NCBI GenBank assembly: GCA_026122225.1
Contig: JANEZZ010001895.1
Location: 1,984,001-2,048,000 of the forward strand
DNA from: Heloderma charlesbogerti
Lineage: Eukaryota; Chordata; Lepidosauria; Squamata; Helodermatidae
Reading direction: 5' to 3'
DNA: 64,000 nucleotides
A program made the translations under genes and the position numbers. Positions 22,918 through 35,100 of this stretch are shown here, one piece after another (position 1 is the first letter of the stretch; the number at the start of each line of letters is the position of its first letter). The notes below the pieces were generated by a model. It worked only from the letters and a program-made list of their open reading frames with translations. It was not told the origin of the DNA and made no database searches.

Positions 22918-23239
22918 GTTACAACACACCTGTGCACTTTCCTTGTGTGTGCTCTTTGTTGCTTGGTGTCACATTCCACCAAGCACTAATGCAGAAGAAT
23001 GTTATTCAAGAAGCATCATGAACTCCAACAAAACTTTATTTAGAGTGAGAGATAAACACACACACACACACACGAACGGGGGGGGGGGACGGACAGATGC
23101 ATCCAGTACAGCTCTCTTAAGAATATCATAATGTATATTTTATGGCATCACTGCCCTGATCATGACATTGACAGCTTCACATGACTCATTCCAGAATGAT
23201 TTCCTTCATCTTGGAAACACTGGTGAACACTCTCTAGAA

Positions 23240-23374
23240 CAGTCTTCCCCAACCTGGTGCCCTCCAGATGTTTTGGACTGCAATCCCAGCATTCCAGACC
23301 ATTGGCCATGCTGGCTGGGGCTGATTGGAGTTGCAGTCCAAAACATCTGGAGAGTACCAGGTTGGGGAAGGCAG
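23240..23374. mobile_element. hAT-type palindromic MITE, family B, arm-2 copy
   Basis: CAGTCTTCCCCAACCTGG and CCAGGTTGGGGAAGGCAG are inverted. Flanking 8-mers CTCTAGAA and CTCTAGTG match at 6 of 8. It is at the same location within the duplicated segment as 9403-9537. Confidence 0.85.
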
Positions 23375-24104
23375 CTCTAGTGAGTAGCGGTGGAGTCTGT
23401 GGGGAGTGTCTTTAGCAGTGGAAGGAGGAATGAGTGCACTCGATCAGGTTTTGGGGTTCTAGAGGAGCCTGGACTACCCACTTTACTTTTCACCTTATCA
23501 GCCACTTTTGCATGGCTTGAAGTCTGAACTACAGCAAAGTTCTTTTGGAATTGCATATTTTTCTTTGAAGTGTACCTTTTGTGCATGGTTGCACATTTTT
23601 AAAAAGCCCTAATGGCATCAGAGATCAGGTCTACCATTTCTGGTAGATCTGGTGACTGAGCAGCGATACGGCCTGCGCACCAGGTCTACCAAAACTGACA
23701 GATCAAGCCTCTGAGAAATGTGTATACCAGGTCTGTTGTTTCTCAGTGGGCAGACCTGGTGTCCAGACAATGTCTTTCCACCCCCAGCTGAAACCCCCAG
23801 TTCTGTCCATGACTGCCTTCACCCCTATAATGGCCCTTTGGGCCAAAGGTCATTACAGGGTTGCAGGGCATGGTAAATATTGGGGGCAGGTTAACCTGCT
23901 CAGCTTGCAGCCCACTGCTAGGCTCTGCTCTACAGGCAATGCACAATAGATTCAGCTACCTTCACAAGAGGTTGCTTTATTTCTACAGTACATGAGAAAA
24001 CACCGTAGCACACTGTCTCAGCTCCAAGGCCAACACTAAGAGAGATGGGGAGAGATTCCACTTGGGCCTCCTGCAAGAGCTAAAAATGGCAGGTTCTCTT
24101 AAAG

Positions 24105-24105
<1 letters not shown>

Positions 24106-24142
<37 letters not shown>
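24106..24142 (+). repeat. (GT)n microsatellite
   Basis: About 18 uninterrupted TG units. Other dinucleotide runs lie at 23056-23073 (CA), 41055-41080 (TG), 47335-47358 (TG) and 48095-48114 (CA). Confidence 0.95.
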
Positions 24143-24144
<2 letters not shown>

Positions 24145-24274
24145 CTTACAACAGCCTGTTCTAATCCTTAATTAATTGCACTGCTGCTACAATCAGTTTC
24201 ACAGCCCCATCTGCATTTCCCTAAAACACCAACAGTGCTCTCCTGAGCCTTGCCTCTATGGCTGGAAACGGAAA

Positions 24275-24390
24275 GTAGAGATGTATTGGACTACAACTCC
24301 CATCACTCCAGCCAGCATGGATTGGGTGATGGGAGTTGTAATCCAACACAATCCGGAACATGCGAGGTTGGGGAAGGCTGCTAGGTTAAA
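24275..24390. repeat. Family B-like palindromic MITE, partial
   Basis: GGACTACAACTCCCATCAC and GTGATGGGAGTTGTAATCC form a tight inverted pair around AGCCAGCATGG, and one outer arm end GAGGTTGGGGAAGGCTGC survives. The left outer arm is missing. Confidence 0.65.
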
Positions 24391-25089
24391 ACCTAGTAGA
24401 AACCATCAGTGGATATCACACCACTGCTGCCTTTGAATTAGGGGCTGAAGGATAATCCAACAACAGATACAATGTAGTAAAAAGGCACCATTTGAATTGG
24501 TTGCCTAGATAAACCAATAGTGTAGACAAATGTGATGATGGAACATAAAGGCACTCATTGTTTTACCGTTGGTTGAAGAATATGGCATAAAGGAAATGGG
24601 GCAGGAATCAACACAAATCAGACAGAAAAATCCAACAGATCAAAGAATATACATGAGAGAGAGAGAGAGACAGAGAGAAGAAACTAGGAAGCTTGCCAGC
24701 TGTGTTTTTAGAAACACTTGATTGTCATCTGAAGATTGTATCTCACAATAATAAAGCAACATTGTTCTGCCTCTGCCGTATTTGAAAATAAGACAATGAG
24801 TTGCCTCAAAGGAAAATTAAAATGTTTTATTTTCCTCTTACCTCATCCATGTTACAATTGTGTGGTTGCAATATGAGCCCCCTCACCCCCATTAATCACA
24901 GCTCAGAGGCTTGGAGAGTTTTCTGCAACTTGCATAATATTAATGAAAATAGCATCTCATTAATATTAGCAAAATAATAATAGAAAATGTTCCCATGAGA
25001 TGAACCAGAATAATTAGTTTACTGGCCTTACGGTACAAATCCTATTCATTACTTACTCATAAGTAAGTCTCATTATTTTCAATGGGGCT

Positions 25090-25542
25090 TTTGTTGTTGT
25101 TTATTCGTTCAGTTGTTTCTGACTCTTCGTGCCTTTCTGGACCAGCCCACGCCAGAGCTTCCTGTCAGCCGTCGCCACCCCCAGCTCCCCCAAGGTCGAG
25201 TCCGTCACCTCCAGAATATCATCCATCCATCTTGCCCTTGGTCAGCCCCTCTCCCTTTGCCTTCCACTCTCCCTAGCATCAGCATCTTCTCCAGGGTATC
25301 CTGTCTTCTCATTGTGTGGCCAAAGTACTTTAGTTTTGCCTTTAATATCATTCCCTCAAGTGAGCAGTCTGGCTTTATTTCCTGTATGGACTGGTTTGAT
25401 CTTCTTGCAGTCCAAGGCACTCTCAGAATTTTCCTCCAGCACCACAGTTCAAAAGCATCTATCTTCCTTCGCTCAGCCTTCCTTACGGTCCAGCTCTCGC
25501 AGCCATAGGTTACTACGGGGAATACCACTGCTTTGGCTATGC
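25090..25542 (-). mobile_element. BovB (RTE) LINE 3' fragment, subfamily 2, antisense
   Basis: The minus strand reads the BovB ORF2 C-terminal region: MVFPVVTYGCESWTVRKAE, IDAFELWCWRKILRVPWTAR and KLKYFGHTMRRQDTLEKMLM. It ends in a (CAA)-type tail (TTGTTGTTG on the plus strand). It is closer to the copy at 48587-51579 than to the near-intact element at 32119 (KILRVPWTARRSNQ against RLLRVPWTARRSNQ, FGHTMRRQDTLEKM against FGHLMRRENSLEKT). It is split by frame breaks near its 3' end and 5'-truncated. It appears to have landed inside a short family E repeat, halves of which lie at about 25030-25088 and 25543-25580. Confidence 0.9.
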
Positions 25543-26143
25543 TTACTCCCAGCTAAAATGGCATAGGACTGCAGCCTCAGATTTCTTTTTGTGAGCTGTC
25601 TTCTGCTGGTGTAGGGATATGCACAATGGGTGTCAGGGGTGTAGTGGTACATTTTGAAGTGCAGGCGCTCATCATGACAGTCCCCATAGAGATGTCTCCA
25701 AAGAGAGTCCAACAATTCAGGCGGTGTGTCGATCCATCTCAAGAAACCAGTTTTCCTTTTCTCCAGGAGCAGGTCTTTTGTACTCATGGGTGTTAAATCC
25801 CCACTCAAAACCAAGCCACCCCAACATATTTTGCATCACAACAAAGTACAATATATTGTTGCTGGGAAAATCCACCCCACACCCCCAGCTACTGATTGCA
25901 GCTAAGCTCAGAGAGCACAGGGAATTCTGACGGGGGTGGGTGGCAGATGGTGTCAGTGTCCCCGTTAATAAAACAATGCTGGCGTCGCACCCCTGCAAGC
26001 CCCAGCTCCGCAGTACCACTGGTTGGTGCGGATTCAAACCTTGCCAGTATAATCTGCTCACACAGGCACACACACACAGAGCAATACTTGGTTATGGATA
26101 TACATGTTTTTGTTACTTCTAATAGAGAGCCTTTTCTGGGTTG

Positions 26144-26238
26144 AATCATAGAATAGTAGAATAGTAGAATAGTAGGGTTGGAAGGGGCCTACAAGGCCAT
26201 CGGGTCCAACCCCCAATCAGTCCAGTTGAGTCCAACCC
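26144..26238 (-). mobile_element. CR1 LINE 3' tip, antisense
   Basis: GAATCATAGAATAGTAGAAT with a duplicated AGAATAGT unit, then GGTTGGAAGGGGCCTACAAG and a GGGTCCAACCCCC block. Only the last ~95 bp of a CR1 remain. Confidence 0.85.
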
Positions 26239-28175
26239 CAGAATCAGACTGTCATTTTGTAAAGTTGATTTTCCATGTTAGTTACAACCCACAAACAAAT
26301 ATATTTATTAACAAAACATCATAAATAGTGAATTATGTTAAATGATGGCAGTGATTAAATCATAGGAAACAATTAACTTACATTACAAGGCTCAGAATAT
26401 AATTGCTGCTTGATCTCAAAACCAAACCAAAACAACCACAAACATTCCTGCACACAAATGTATCCGGATACTTCTCTCAATACATGTATGTTGTGTCTGG
26501 GCATTGAGCAATACATTTAAATGTTATTAGGGAGGAGGAAGCAGTTGTGTTACTTATTACAATTATGTCGGAAATCCTTTCTAGTAGATACTTTCCATAT
26601 TTGTGTAAACACATACCAGATATTTATAATAGCACTGAATGCTTTGTCTGGGGCAAATTATATCACTTTTTCCTTGGGACTAGATTTTGCACATTGACTG
26701 CTTGGAAAATGCAATCTCCCTGCAACAAAAATGCTACTTGGAAGAAAGGCAATGAGGACAATACAAATGGGGGTACGTTTTAAAGGGTAATCAACTGATG
26801 GCGTAGAAAGGCCCAGCTCCCCACCATCAATGAATGGATAGTTAAATTGGTTGTGGGACTTGGGGCTCTTCCAGAGGGGCTTTTAAGGCGTGTTCGGCTT
26901 GCCTTGTTTGTGGGATTTGGGGGCTTGCCCACACAACGTTGTTAGTCTCCTGCAGTCATCCTGTGTCCTCTCGTATTCTCACCTGCTTCTCCCATATTTT
27001 CTCACACTGGGGAAAATCTGTTAATTATTTTCTGGTGCACCATGATCCACAAAAAAGCAGTGGTGTTGCTGCCTGGGCTTGGGAGCTTGCGGTGTTTTGT
27101 GGGGGTGTGGCTGTGCAACGTGTAAGGTGATATAGCTGAGGGAGGGTTAAAAAAAGAAACTGACTAGAGTGGATACTTTTTTCTTTCTTTAACCCCCCTG
27201 CAGAGGCAGGGAGTAGAATATCAAGAAAAAAAAAACTGGTGGGGGGGAGGTTTAACCTTCCTCTCCCAGAACATCGTGGTCCTGGTCCAAATCAGGGCCA
27301 CGTGTGCTTGCACTGGACTTCCAAAATAGCGCAATTCTGGAGAAGAAGGAAACCCACTCCCCCACTCCCCTGAAAAAAGACCTTGGCACGAGGAATGTGG
27401 GGGAAGGGAACAGTAAAAGGAGGGAAGAGCTGTGGCTACATCTCCACTTACTGGTGTGGGCAGGACGTTGTGGCCCGTAGCAGCAATTTCCCCCGACAGT
27501 GTGGGCAGTACACGGGAATTCTGCTTGTACTTTACAGCGGGAGTCTAACAATCGGTGATGCTAGGAGCCTTCCAACTGGGACGTCCTATGGCTCTCATTG
27601 CGCTTCTAACCTGAAAACAGAACATACAATGAATTGCATGAAGTTACAGAGTATTGCAGTGACCCAAGCCTTGCCCTATGTTGGCCACGAGGTGCTGAAC
27701 TCTGTCTTCCAGGCATGCCTTTGGCAGCTGTGGCTGACTTTTCTCCAGGTCTAGGACAAGGACCAAAAGGTCAGAGAGGGGATGTTTATGGTCTCATGGG
27801 TGACATGTTCACCAACAGGTGATCAGTGTACTTGTTCGAGTGAGTTCATTCCAGATCTCGAAGGTTCTTCCGGGTTCCTTCACCTGATGAAATACAGGCA
27901 GAGAACATACTGCCTTGAGGCTAGTTCTTATTGGGAAGAGATTGATTCCTCCTCTATGCAAGGGTTTCCTTCTGATGGCAGTGTTCACCCCCTCCTAATC
28001 GGTAGCAAATGCATGGTTTTTGCAGGCATGCTTCCTGAGGGATTTTTTTTTAAGGTGATGAGAAATCTGGGCTTACACTAATGATGGATGGTTTTATTCT
28101 ATGCTATGTACTTGAGACTAATTCCAACTAATTTCAGTGGGACTTGCAACCAAGTAAACATGGTTCAGGCTGTTT

Positions 28176-28281
28176 TGTTGTTCAGTCGTTCAGTCGTGTC
28201 CGACTCTTCGTGACCCCATGGACCATAGCACTCCAGGCCTTCCTGTCCTCCGCTCTCTCCCAGAGTGTGCTCAAGTTCATG
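28176..28281 (-). mobile_element. 106-bp BovB 3' stub with perfect TSD
   Basis: Contains the final ORF2 codons and the 3' end of BovB subfamily 1 (GTTCAGTCGTGTCCGACTCT on the plus strand). It is flanked by identical 10-mers CAGGCTGTTT at 28166-28175 and 28282-28291. This is a bona fide retrotransposition event that stopped after about 100 nt of reverse transcription. Confidence 0.9.
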
Positions 28282-28324
28282 CAGGCTGTTTAGGAGAATA
28301 TAAACCAGTCTTCATCTGCTCATC

Positions 28325-28765
28325 TTAGGGTGCAATCCTATGGCCGCTAGGCAGCATCTAGACAGCCATAGGATTTTTCAGTTTACGGGAACTGAGCTTA
28401 GAGCCAGTGCTCCAAGCTCGGTTCCTAGAAATCCAACTCCCCACCCCTTCCCTTGCCGCCTCACAAGAGGCACGGATCGTCCCTGGCTCTGTGCTTGGAA
28501 GAGCAGTGTGGAGCGGCCAGAAAGGGGGTATTCCTGAGGGAGGGGAGGGGACCATGGAAGCACTAGTGTGACACTTCAAATGCACCATCTAGCCATTCCA
28601 AGGTGCCCTGGCTAGATAGCCGAAATTGGCTGTCTAGCCACAAATGCAGGGTGGCTGGAGCACGGAGGAGAGGATCCCCTCCGCACTTCGCCCACCCAGC
28701 ACTGGATAGTCATCCACCTCCAGGTTAAGAGGCGGCTGACTGTTCCCATAGGCTTGCGCCCTTAA
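28325..28765. repeat. Foldback repeat, family D copy 1
   Basis: Starts TTAGGGTGCAATCCTATGG and ends CCATAGGCTTGCGCCCTTAA, an inverted pair. Internal CTAGACAGCC / GGCTGTCTAGCC motifs recur. Related elements lie at 40192-40611 and 62743-63197, and a short remnant at about 45208-45258. Non-coding. Confidence 0.7.
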
Positions 28766-29454
28766 GGTCTGTAGGCAGTATCTTTCATCTTGCTCTACTT
28801 CTGGTCTCCTCCCTTTTCCTTCTTTTCTGTGTTCACAGAAAAGTGTTCCAGCATTGAGATAAAATCTTGCTTTATGAATGTATTCTAAAACTGCACTCCC
28901 TGTGACAAAATAGGCAGAGACATTACCTCATGTATCTGACCAGGTTCCAATCCAAGACCAGACCTTTAAGCCAATGCAATGAATGTCTGCCAACTTCTGA
29001 TTTTGTTCTAAAAGGATTTCTTAAAAAAATAGGTTAATCTTCATCACCACCTAACTCCATCATCTTCACTGACCCGTAATAAAAGTAAAGCTAAGAAATC
29101 TATGGTATATATTTGCTTTCATTCCAATTATATCCATAAATGTATGCTAAAGGCCATGTTTACTAAACTGTAGATTAAATAAATCCTTTATTATACTATC
29201 CTCTGTAAATTCTGTTGAGGTTGCTGGCAGTTGAGAAATTAGTTTACCGAGGCTCTTTTAAATCTGTAGCAATGTAATTGACATAATTTTGTTCTTGTTT
29301 ATCCTTTTTAACATTTGGTATAAACTGCTTTGAACTGTGTTGTAAAAGCAGAATAGAGGTATTTTAATAAAAAAATAAAGTTGCTACTATACCCACATAC
29401 CTGGGATAAAGCCCCACTGAATTCTGATTAGACATGTATAGGATTGCATTGTAG

Positions 29455-29790
29455 GGCTTCTCCACATGGAGTTTTTATCCTGCTATTGAGATTGGTTATG
29501 CACGGAAGTATGCGGGTCCTTTAGATGACATCATCAACCTCCAGGGCATCTCCCGCACTAAATGACCTTTATTCCATTTTTTAAAAGGTCGGAGATAATG
29601 AGCTATCAAATTACCATGCTTGAGTTGCCTCTGTGAAAAGAGGAAAGTCACAATAAGAGGAGCTAGACCACAGCGCCATCTAGTGGCTGTATAATGAAAT
29701 GTATGGAAGACTCAGAGGAGGGGGGAAGGGGGGAAGGAAATGCATGTCAAAGGAGTCCATCATGATCCTGCATTTAAAATGGAAGCAGAG
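29455..29790 (+). repeat. Dispersed repeat, family G copy 1
   Basis: CCACATGGAGTTTTTATCCT, GTGGGTCCTTTAGATGAC-like and CATCTAGTGGCTGTATAATG blocks recur at 36225-36352, 36864-36985 and 48215-48560 in the same orientation. Class unknown. Confidence 0.6.
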
Positions 29791-29799
29791 ATCCCCATT

Positions 29800-29919
29800 T
29801 TAAGAGCGCAATCCTATGCATGTTTAGACAGAGAAAAGGCCTACAACTCCCAGCATTCTGGGAATGCTGGGAGTTGTAGGCCTTTTCTCTGTCTAAACGT
29901 GCATAGGACTGTGCCCTAA
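29800..29919. repeat. Near-perfect 120-bp hairpin, family C copy 2
   Basis: The two arms meet at CAGCATTC / GAATGCTG and pair almost without mismatch through GGAGTTGTAGGCC, TTTTCTCTGTCTAAAC and out to the CAATCCTATGC / GCATAGGACTG ends. The edges TTAAG and CCCTAA resemble those of copy 1 (12710-12832). A transcript of either strand would form a stem of roughly 55 bp. Confidence 0.85.
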
Positions 29920-30473
29920 ATGTGGGAGATTAGGCTGGTGTAGAGATGCTCATAATGTTCTATATAGCGTGCGTAAAAGATTTGAGCTATCTAGCAGCTC
30001 AGTTTTAGCTGGCTCACATCGGAACTAAGCAGCTTTGCAAAATGCTTTGGTTTGATGTAGCAAGCTCAGCTACTTGCCTTAACTGCCATAGGACAGCCTT
30101 CCCTAACCTAATGCCCTCTGGATGTGATCTCCAGCCAACATGGCCGACGGTGAGCAAGAGCAGCCTTAATAATTAGGTGTCTTCTTGAACTCAAAGTAGG
30201 AGTGTTAGAAAGATTTCCTAACATTGTGATCTGGATTTCGAGGAACCAGCTATGGAATGGTTGATAGTCGGCTAACCTCTTACTGACTGGTACTGACTCT
30301 AAGCTAAAGTGATCTTAGCGAGCTTCACTTCTCTCCAGAAATAGATGATGTACATTGCACCCAAATGATATAAAGAAGACATAAAGAACAGCAGTCATGG
30401 TGAGTGGCTAGTGTAGTCGTATCTCCATGACAGCCAAAGATTTTAGGTGGGGAGAACCCTGGAATCGTATTTT

Positions 30474-30556
30474 GGGCTGCAATCTTATACTCACCTGGGA
30501 GTAACTCAATGGAGCTTACTTCTGAATAGAGATGTATAGCATTGGACTGTTAAGGT
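30474..30556. repeat. Short foldback repeat, family E
   Basis: GGGCTGCAATCTTATACTCA and GTATAGCATTGGACTG bracket CTGGGAGTAACTCAATGG and CTTACTTCTGAATAGA. Related units lie near 17216-17312, 25030-25088, 28110-28166, 29379-29456, 37283-37475, 42596-42706, 53226-53326 and 56428-56502. Confidence 0.6.
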
Positions 30557-30744
30557 TTATTCTGTAGCCTAGAGACCTAGAAAGATGAACTTTGCAGAAT
30601 AAAAGCAAGGATTCTCAGAGTTTCCCTTTTAAATGCTACCATCTATATTCATTAGAACACACTTTTCTGCTTTATAACATCATCCAGAGCATTTAGATTA
30701 GAAGCCTCATTAACCCTATATACTGCATAGTGCATTGTAGGATA

Positions 30745-31172
30745 AGATATGTGGGTTACACTGGAACAAACCATGGGTTAACTGCTGGTTTGTTTAGACC
30801 CTAAAAAACCCAGAGGTTTGGGCTCAGCAGGAGCTGATTGTTGGTTGTTGAACCAATCATGGGTTGATGAGTAAAAGTAGAAAAGCCAGCCACACTACAG
30901 GAGTGCACCCGCTCGCTCCCACTCATGCACAACAACCCATCAGTTTTTAAAACGATGGTTTGTCATTACATGTGAACAGCACCACTGTTGCAAAAGCATT
31001 TAGGGAGGGAGCTGGCAAAGGGGGAGGGAACCAAACAACCCAGGAATTGATGAAACATCCAGTAGTTTGCTCAATTGTCTGGCAGTCAAATCGTGGGTTA
31101 ACTCTGGGTAAGGCAACAACCCATGGGCTAATTAAACCATGGGTTGTCATTAGGTGTGAACCAGTCATTGTT
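30745..31172. repeat. Dispersed repeat, family F copy 1 (AACCATGGGTT-rich)
   Basis: Multiple inverted AACCATGGGTT / AACCCATGG words, plus a GTCATTACATGTGAAC block and GGGTAAGGCAACAACCCATG. Related copies lie at 39745-40190 and 55105-55235. The repeated inverted words suggest a foldback structure. Class unknown. Confidence 0.6.
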
Positions 31173-32118
31173 TTGGAGAGTTTCCTCAGCAGTTTCAAAA
31201 GTGATTTGCCATGTCATATAGAGGGCTGCTCTTCAAGAAACACAAGCCTAAAGTCCCCTTGGGGTCCAAACTTACTTGTGCAATTCTTTGGATATTGACT
31301 TAAGTACTTGAATTCAAGCAGGTTTGTTGGGATTGATCTGGCTTAATCCAACTGTTTTGTGGAACAGGCTGTCTGTTATGTAAAAGCAAGACCATTTCTG
31401 TTGCAACAGTTCCTCCCAGCAGGAATTGCTGAGCAAAAACATTCTTCTTGAATGTTCATTTTCCTCTTCTGTTGTCCTAATATCTCACTCCTTCATTCCC
31501 TCAACTCTCCTGCTGTCATGTTATGATGCAAATAACACTCCTACTTATATCGGTAGTAATGCCACTTTGAAGGCACACATTGAGGGGTGTGTTTGGGGGG
31601 TCATTTTATTTTTATAGTTGGTGTTTAAGATGTCATTTAGTCTTGCTCATCATGCTTCACAGTTTTATTTGTTTGTTTTGTTTGGGAGAAACAATGAGAA
31701 TTGCACTGTATGTGTTTGAGGTTGTACACAGACTATAGTTCTTCCAGAGAACTGAAGGTGATAACTTAAGATTTATTTCCCACACTACATTCATTGATTT
31801 GTCTTCTGTCCAACTAGAGCAGCCCAGCAAATAAGTCCACAGAAGTTACTAGCCCACAAAAAATATTGCTAGTCCTCATGCCTGTACATGCCTATATTAG
31901 CTGGAAAAAAGGTTTTTTTAAATAAAGCATGGTTGTCTGGGGGTGTCCTTGCCCTCTAGCAAAGAGGATGCCCAGCAACACACATATTCCTTTTCTGGAG
32001 CTTTTGTTTGTGGTGCAATCTGGGGAAGGTGAGAAAACGGGCTTGCACCGGGGTATGGAAAAGGTAAGAAACAGTGTGAGTTTCTCCTGTTGCTCAGAAG
32101 AGATTCCTGCTATTTCTT

Positions 32119-35100
32119 GTTGTTGTTGTTGTTCAGTCGTTCAGTCGTGTCCGACTCTTCGTGACCCCATGGACCATAGCACGCCAGGCCTTCCTGTCCT
32201 GCGCTCTCTCCCGGAGCGTGCTCAAGTTCATATTCATTGCATCAGTGATGCTATCTAGCCATCTCATCCTCTGCCGTCCCCTTCTCCTTTTGCCTTCAGT
32301 CTTTCCCAGCATCAGGGTCTTTTCCAGGGAGTTTTCTCTTCGCATTAGGTGGCCAAAATATTGGAGCTTCAGCTTCAGTATCTGTCCTTCCAATGAGCAC
32401 TCGGGGTTGATTTCCTTTAGGATGGACTGATTTGACCTCCTTGCAGTCCAGGGGACTCGTAAGAGTCTTCTCCAGCACCACAGTTCGAAAGCATCAATTC
32501 TTCGGCGCTCAGCCTTCTTTATAGTCCAGCTCTCACAGCCATACATTACTACTGGGAAAACCATAGCTTTGATTAGACGGACCTTTGTCGGTAAGGTGAT
32601 GTCTCTGCTTCTTACTATGCTGTCTAGGTTGGCCATAGCTTTCCTCCCAAGGAGCAAGCGTCTTTTAATTTCATGGCTACAGTCACCGTCTGCGGTGATC
32701 TTGGAGCCCAAGAAAGTAAAATCTGTCACTGCTTCCATTTCTTCCCCTTCTATATGCCAGGAAGTGATGGGGCCAGATGCCATGATCTTCGTTTTTTTAA
32801 TGTTGAGTTTCAAACCAGCTTTTGCACTCTCCTCTTTCACCCTCAACAAGAGGCTCTTGAGATCCTCTTCGCTTTCTGCCATTAGGGTGGTATCGTCTGC
32901 ATATCGGAGGTTGTTGATAATTCTCCCAGCAATCTTAATTCCGACCTCTGATTCATCCAACCCGGCATTTCTCATGATGTACTCTGCATATAAGTTAAAT
33001 AAGCAGGGCGACAATATGCAGCCTTGTCGTACTCCTTTCCCAATTTTGAACCAATCGGTTGTTCCATATCTGGTTCTTACTGTGGCTTCCTGACCCTCGT
33101 ACAGGTTTCTCAGGAGACAGGTAAGGTGGTCTGGTACTCCCATCACTTTAAGAATTTGCCACAGTTTGTTGTGATCCACACAATCAAAGGCTTTAGCGTA
33201 GTCAATGAAGCAGAAATAGACATTTTTCTGGAATTCTCTTGCTTTCTCCATGATGCAGCGAATGTTGGCGATTTGATCTCTAGTTCCTCTGCCTCTTCAG
33301 AACCCAGCTTGTACTTCCGGTAGTTCTCGGTTCGCATACTGCTGAAGCCTAGCTTGTAGGATTTTGAGCATCACCTTGCTGGCATGTGAAATGAGCGCAA
33401 TGGTGCGGTAGTTTGAACTCTCTTTGGCGTTGCCCTTCTTTGGAATTGGAATGTAAACTGACCTTTTCCAGTCTTGTGGCCACTGTTGAGTGTTCCAGAT
33501 TTGTTGGCATATTGAATGCAGCACTTTAACAGCATCATCTTTTAGGATTTTAAATAGCTCGGCTGGAATACTGTCATCTCCGCTAGCTTTGTTGTTACTC
33601 ATGCTTCCTAAGGCCCACTTGACTTCACTCTCTAGGATGTCCGGCTCAAGTTCAGTGACCGCACTATCATGGCTATCAGGGACATTCAGATCTTTCCTGT
33701 ATAGTTCTTCTGTGTATTCTTGCCACCTCTTCTTAATCTCATCTGCTTCTGTTAGGTCCCTGCCTTCTTTGTCCTTTATCATGCCCGTCTTTGCACAAAA
33801 CGTTCCCTTGAGATCTCCAATTTTCTTGAAGAGATCTCTAGTCTTTCCCATTCTGTTGTTTTCCTCGATTTCTTTGCATTGTTCATTTAAGAAGGCCTTC
33901 TTGTCTCTCCTTGCTATTCTCTGGAACTCTGCATTCAGTTGGGTATATCTTCCCCTTTCTCCCTTGCTTTTCGCTTCCCTTCTTTCGTGAGCTACTTGTA
34001 AAGCCTCATCAGACAGCCACTTTGCTTTCTTGCATTTCTTTTTCTTTGGGATGGATTGAGTTGCTGCCTCCTGAACAATGTTACGGACCTCCGTCCATAG
34101 TTCCTCAGGCACTCTGTCTATCAGGTCTAATCCCTGAAATCTATTCCTCACCTCCACTGTATATTCATCAGGGATATGATTTAGGTCATACCTGAACGGT
34201 TTAGTGGTTTTCCCGACGTTCTTCAATTTAAGCCGAAATTTTGCAAGAAGCAGCTCATGATCTGAGCCACAGTCAGCTCCAGGTCTTGTTTTTACTGACT
34301 GTATGGAGCTTCTCCATCTTTGGCTGCAAAGGACATAATCAATCTGATTTCGGTATTGACCATCTGGTGACGTCCATGTGTAGAGTCGCCTCTTGTGCTG
34401 TTGGAAAAGAGTGTTTGCTATGATCAGCATGTTCTCTTGGCAAAACTCTATTAGCTTTTGTCCTGCTTCATTTTGTACACCAAGGCCATGCCTGCCTGTT
34501 ATCCCGGTGATTTCTTGACTTCCTACTTTAGCATTCCAATCCCCTATGATGAAGAGGACATCTTTTTTTGGTGTTAGTTCTAGAAGGTGTTATAGGTCTT
34601 CATAGAACCGATCAACCTCAGCTTCTTCGGCCTCAGTGGTTGGGGCATAGACTTGAATTACTGTGATGTTGAATGGTTTGCCTTGGATTCGTACTGAGAT
34701 CATTCTATCATTTTTAAGATTGTACCCCAGTACTGCTTTTCCCACCCTTTTGTTGACTATGAGTGCTACTCCATTTCTTCTAAGGGATTCTTGCCCACAA
34801 TAGTAGATTTGATGGTCACCTGAATTAAATTCGCCCATGCCTGTCCATTTTAGTTCGCTGATTCCCAAGATGTCGATGTTCAATCTTGCCATCTCATGTT
34901 TGACCACCTCCAGCTTACCTTGATTCATTGATCTGACATTCCAGGTTCCTAAACAATATTGTTCTTTACAGCATCGGATTTTCTTTTCACCACCAGACAC
35001 ATCCACAGCTGAGTGTCCTTTCTGGTTTGGCCCAGCCGCTTCACTCTTTCTGGCGCTACTTGGAAATACCCTCTGCTCTTCCCCAGTAGCATATTGGACA

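Larger units (their letters stand above)
22305..24235 (-). repeat. Arm 2 of the long inverted repeat (partner 7497-9990)
   Basis: Reads as the reverse complement of arm 1 in blocks: for example AAGTGCACAGGTGTGTTGTA against 9876-9894, AAAGAAAAATATGCAATTCC against 9185-9204, and the GAGCAGAGCCTAGCAGTGGG block against 8458-8480. It lacks arm 1's L2 and foldback element. It carries its own foldback (22417-22917) and (GT)n (24106-24142). Confidence 0.75.

Noticed and set aside
22587..22982. 131-codon minus-strand ORF with repeated CTKMCIF-like peptide
   Set aside because: Translation of the palindromic centre of the foldback element; both strands and several frames are open because of the repeat words.
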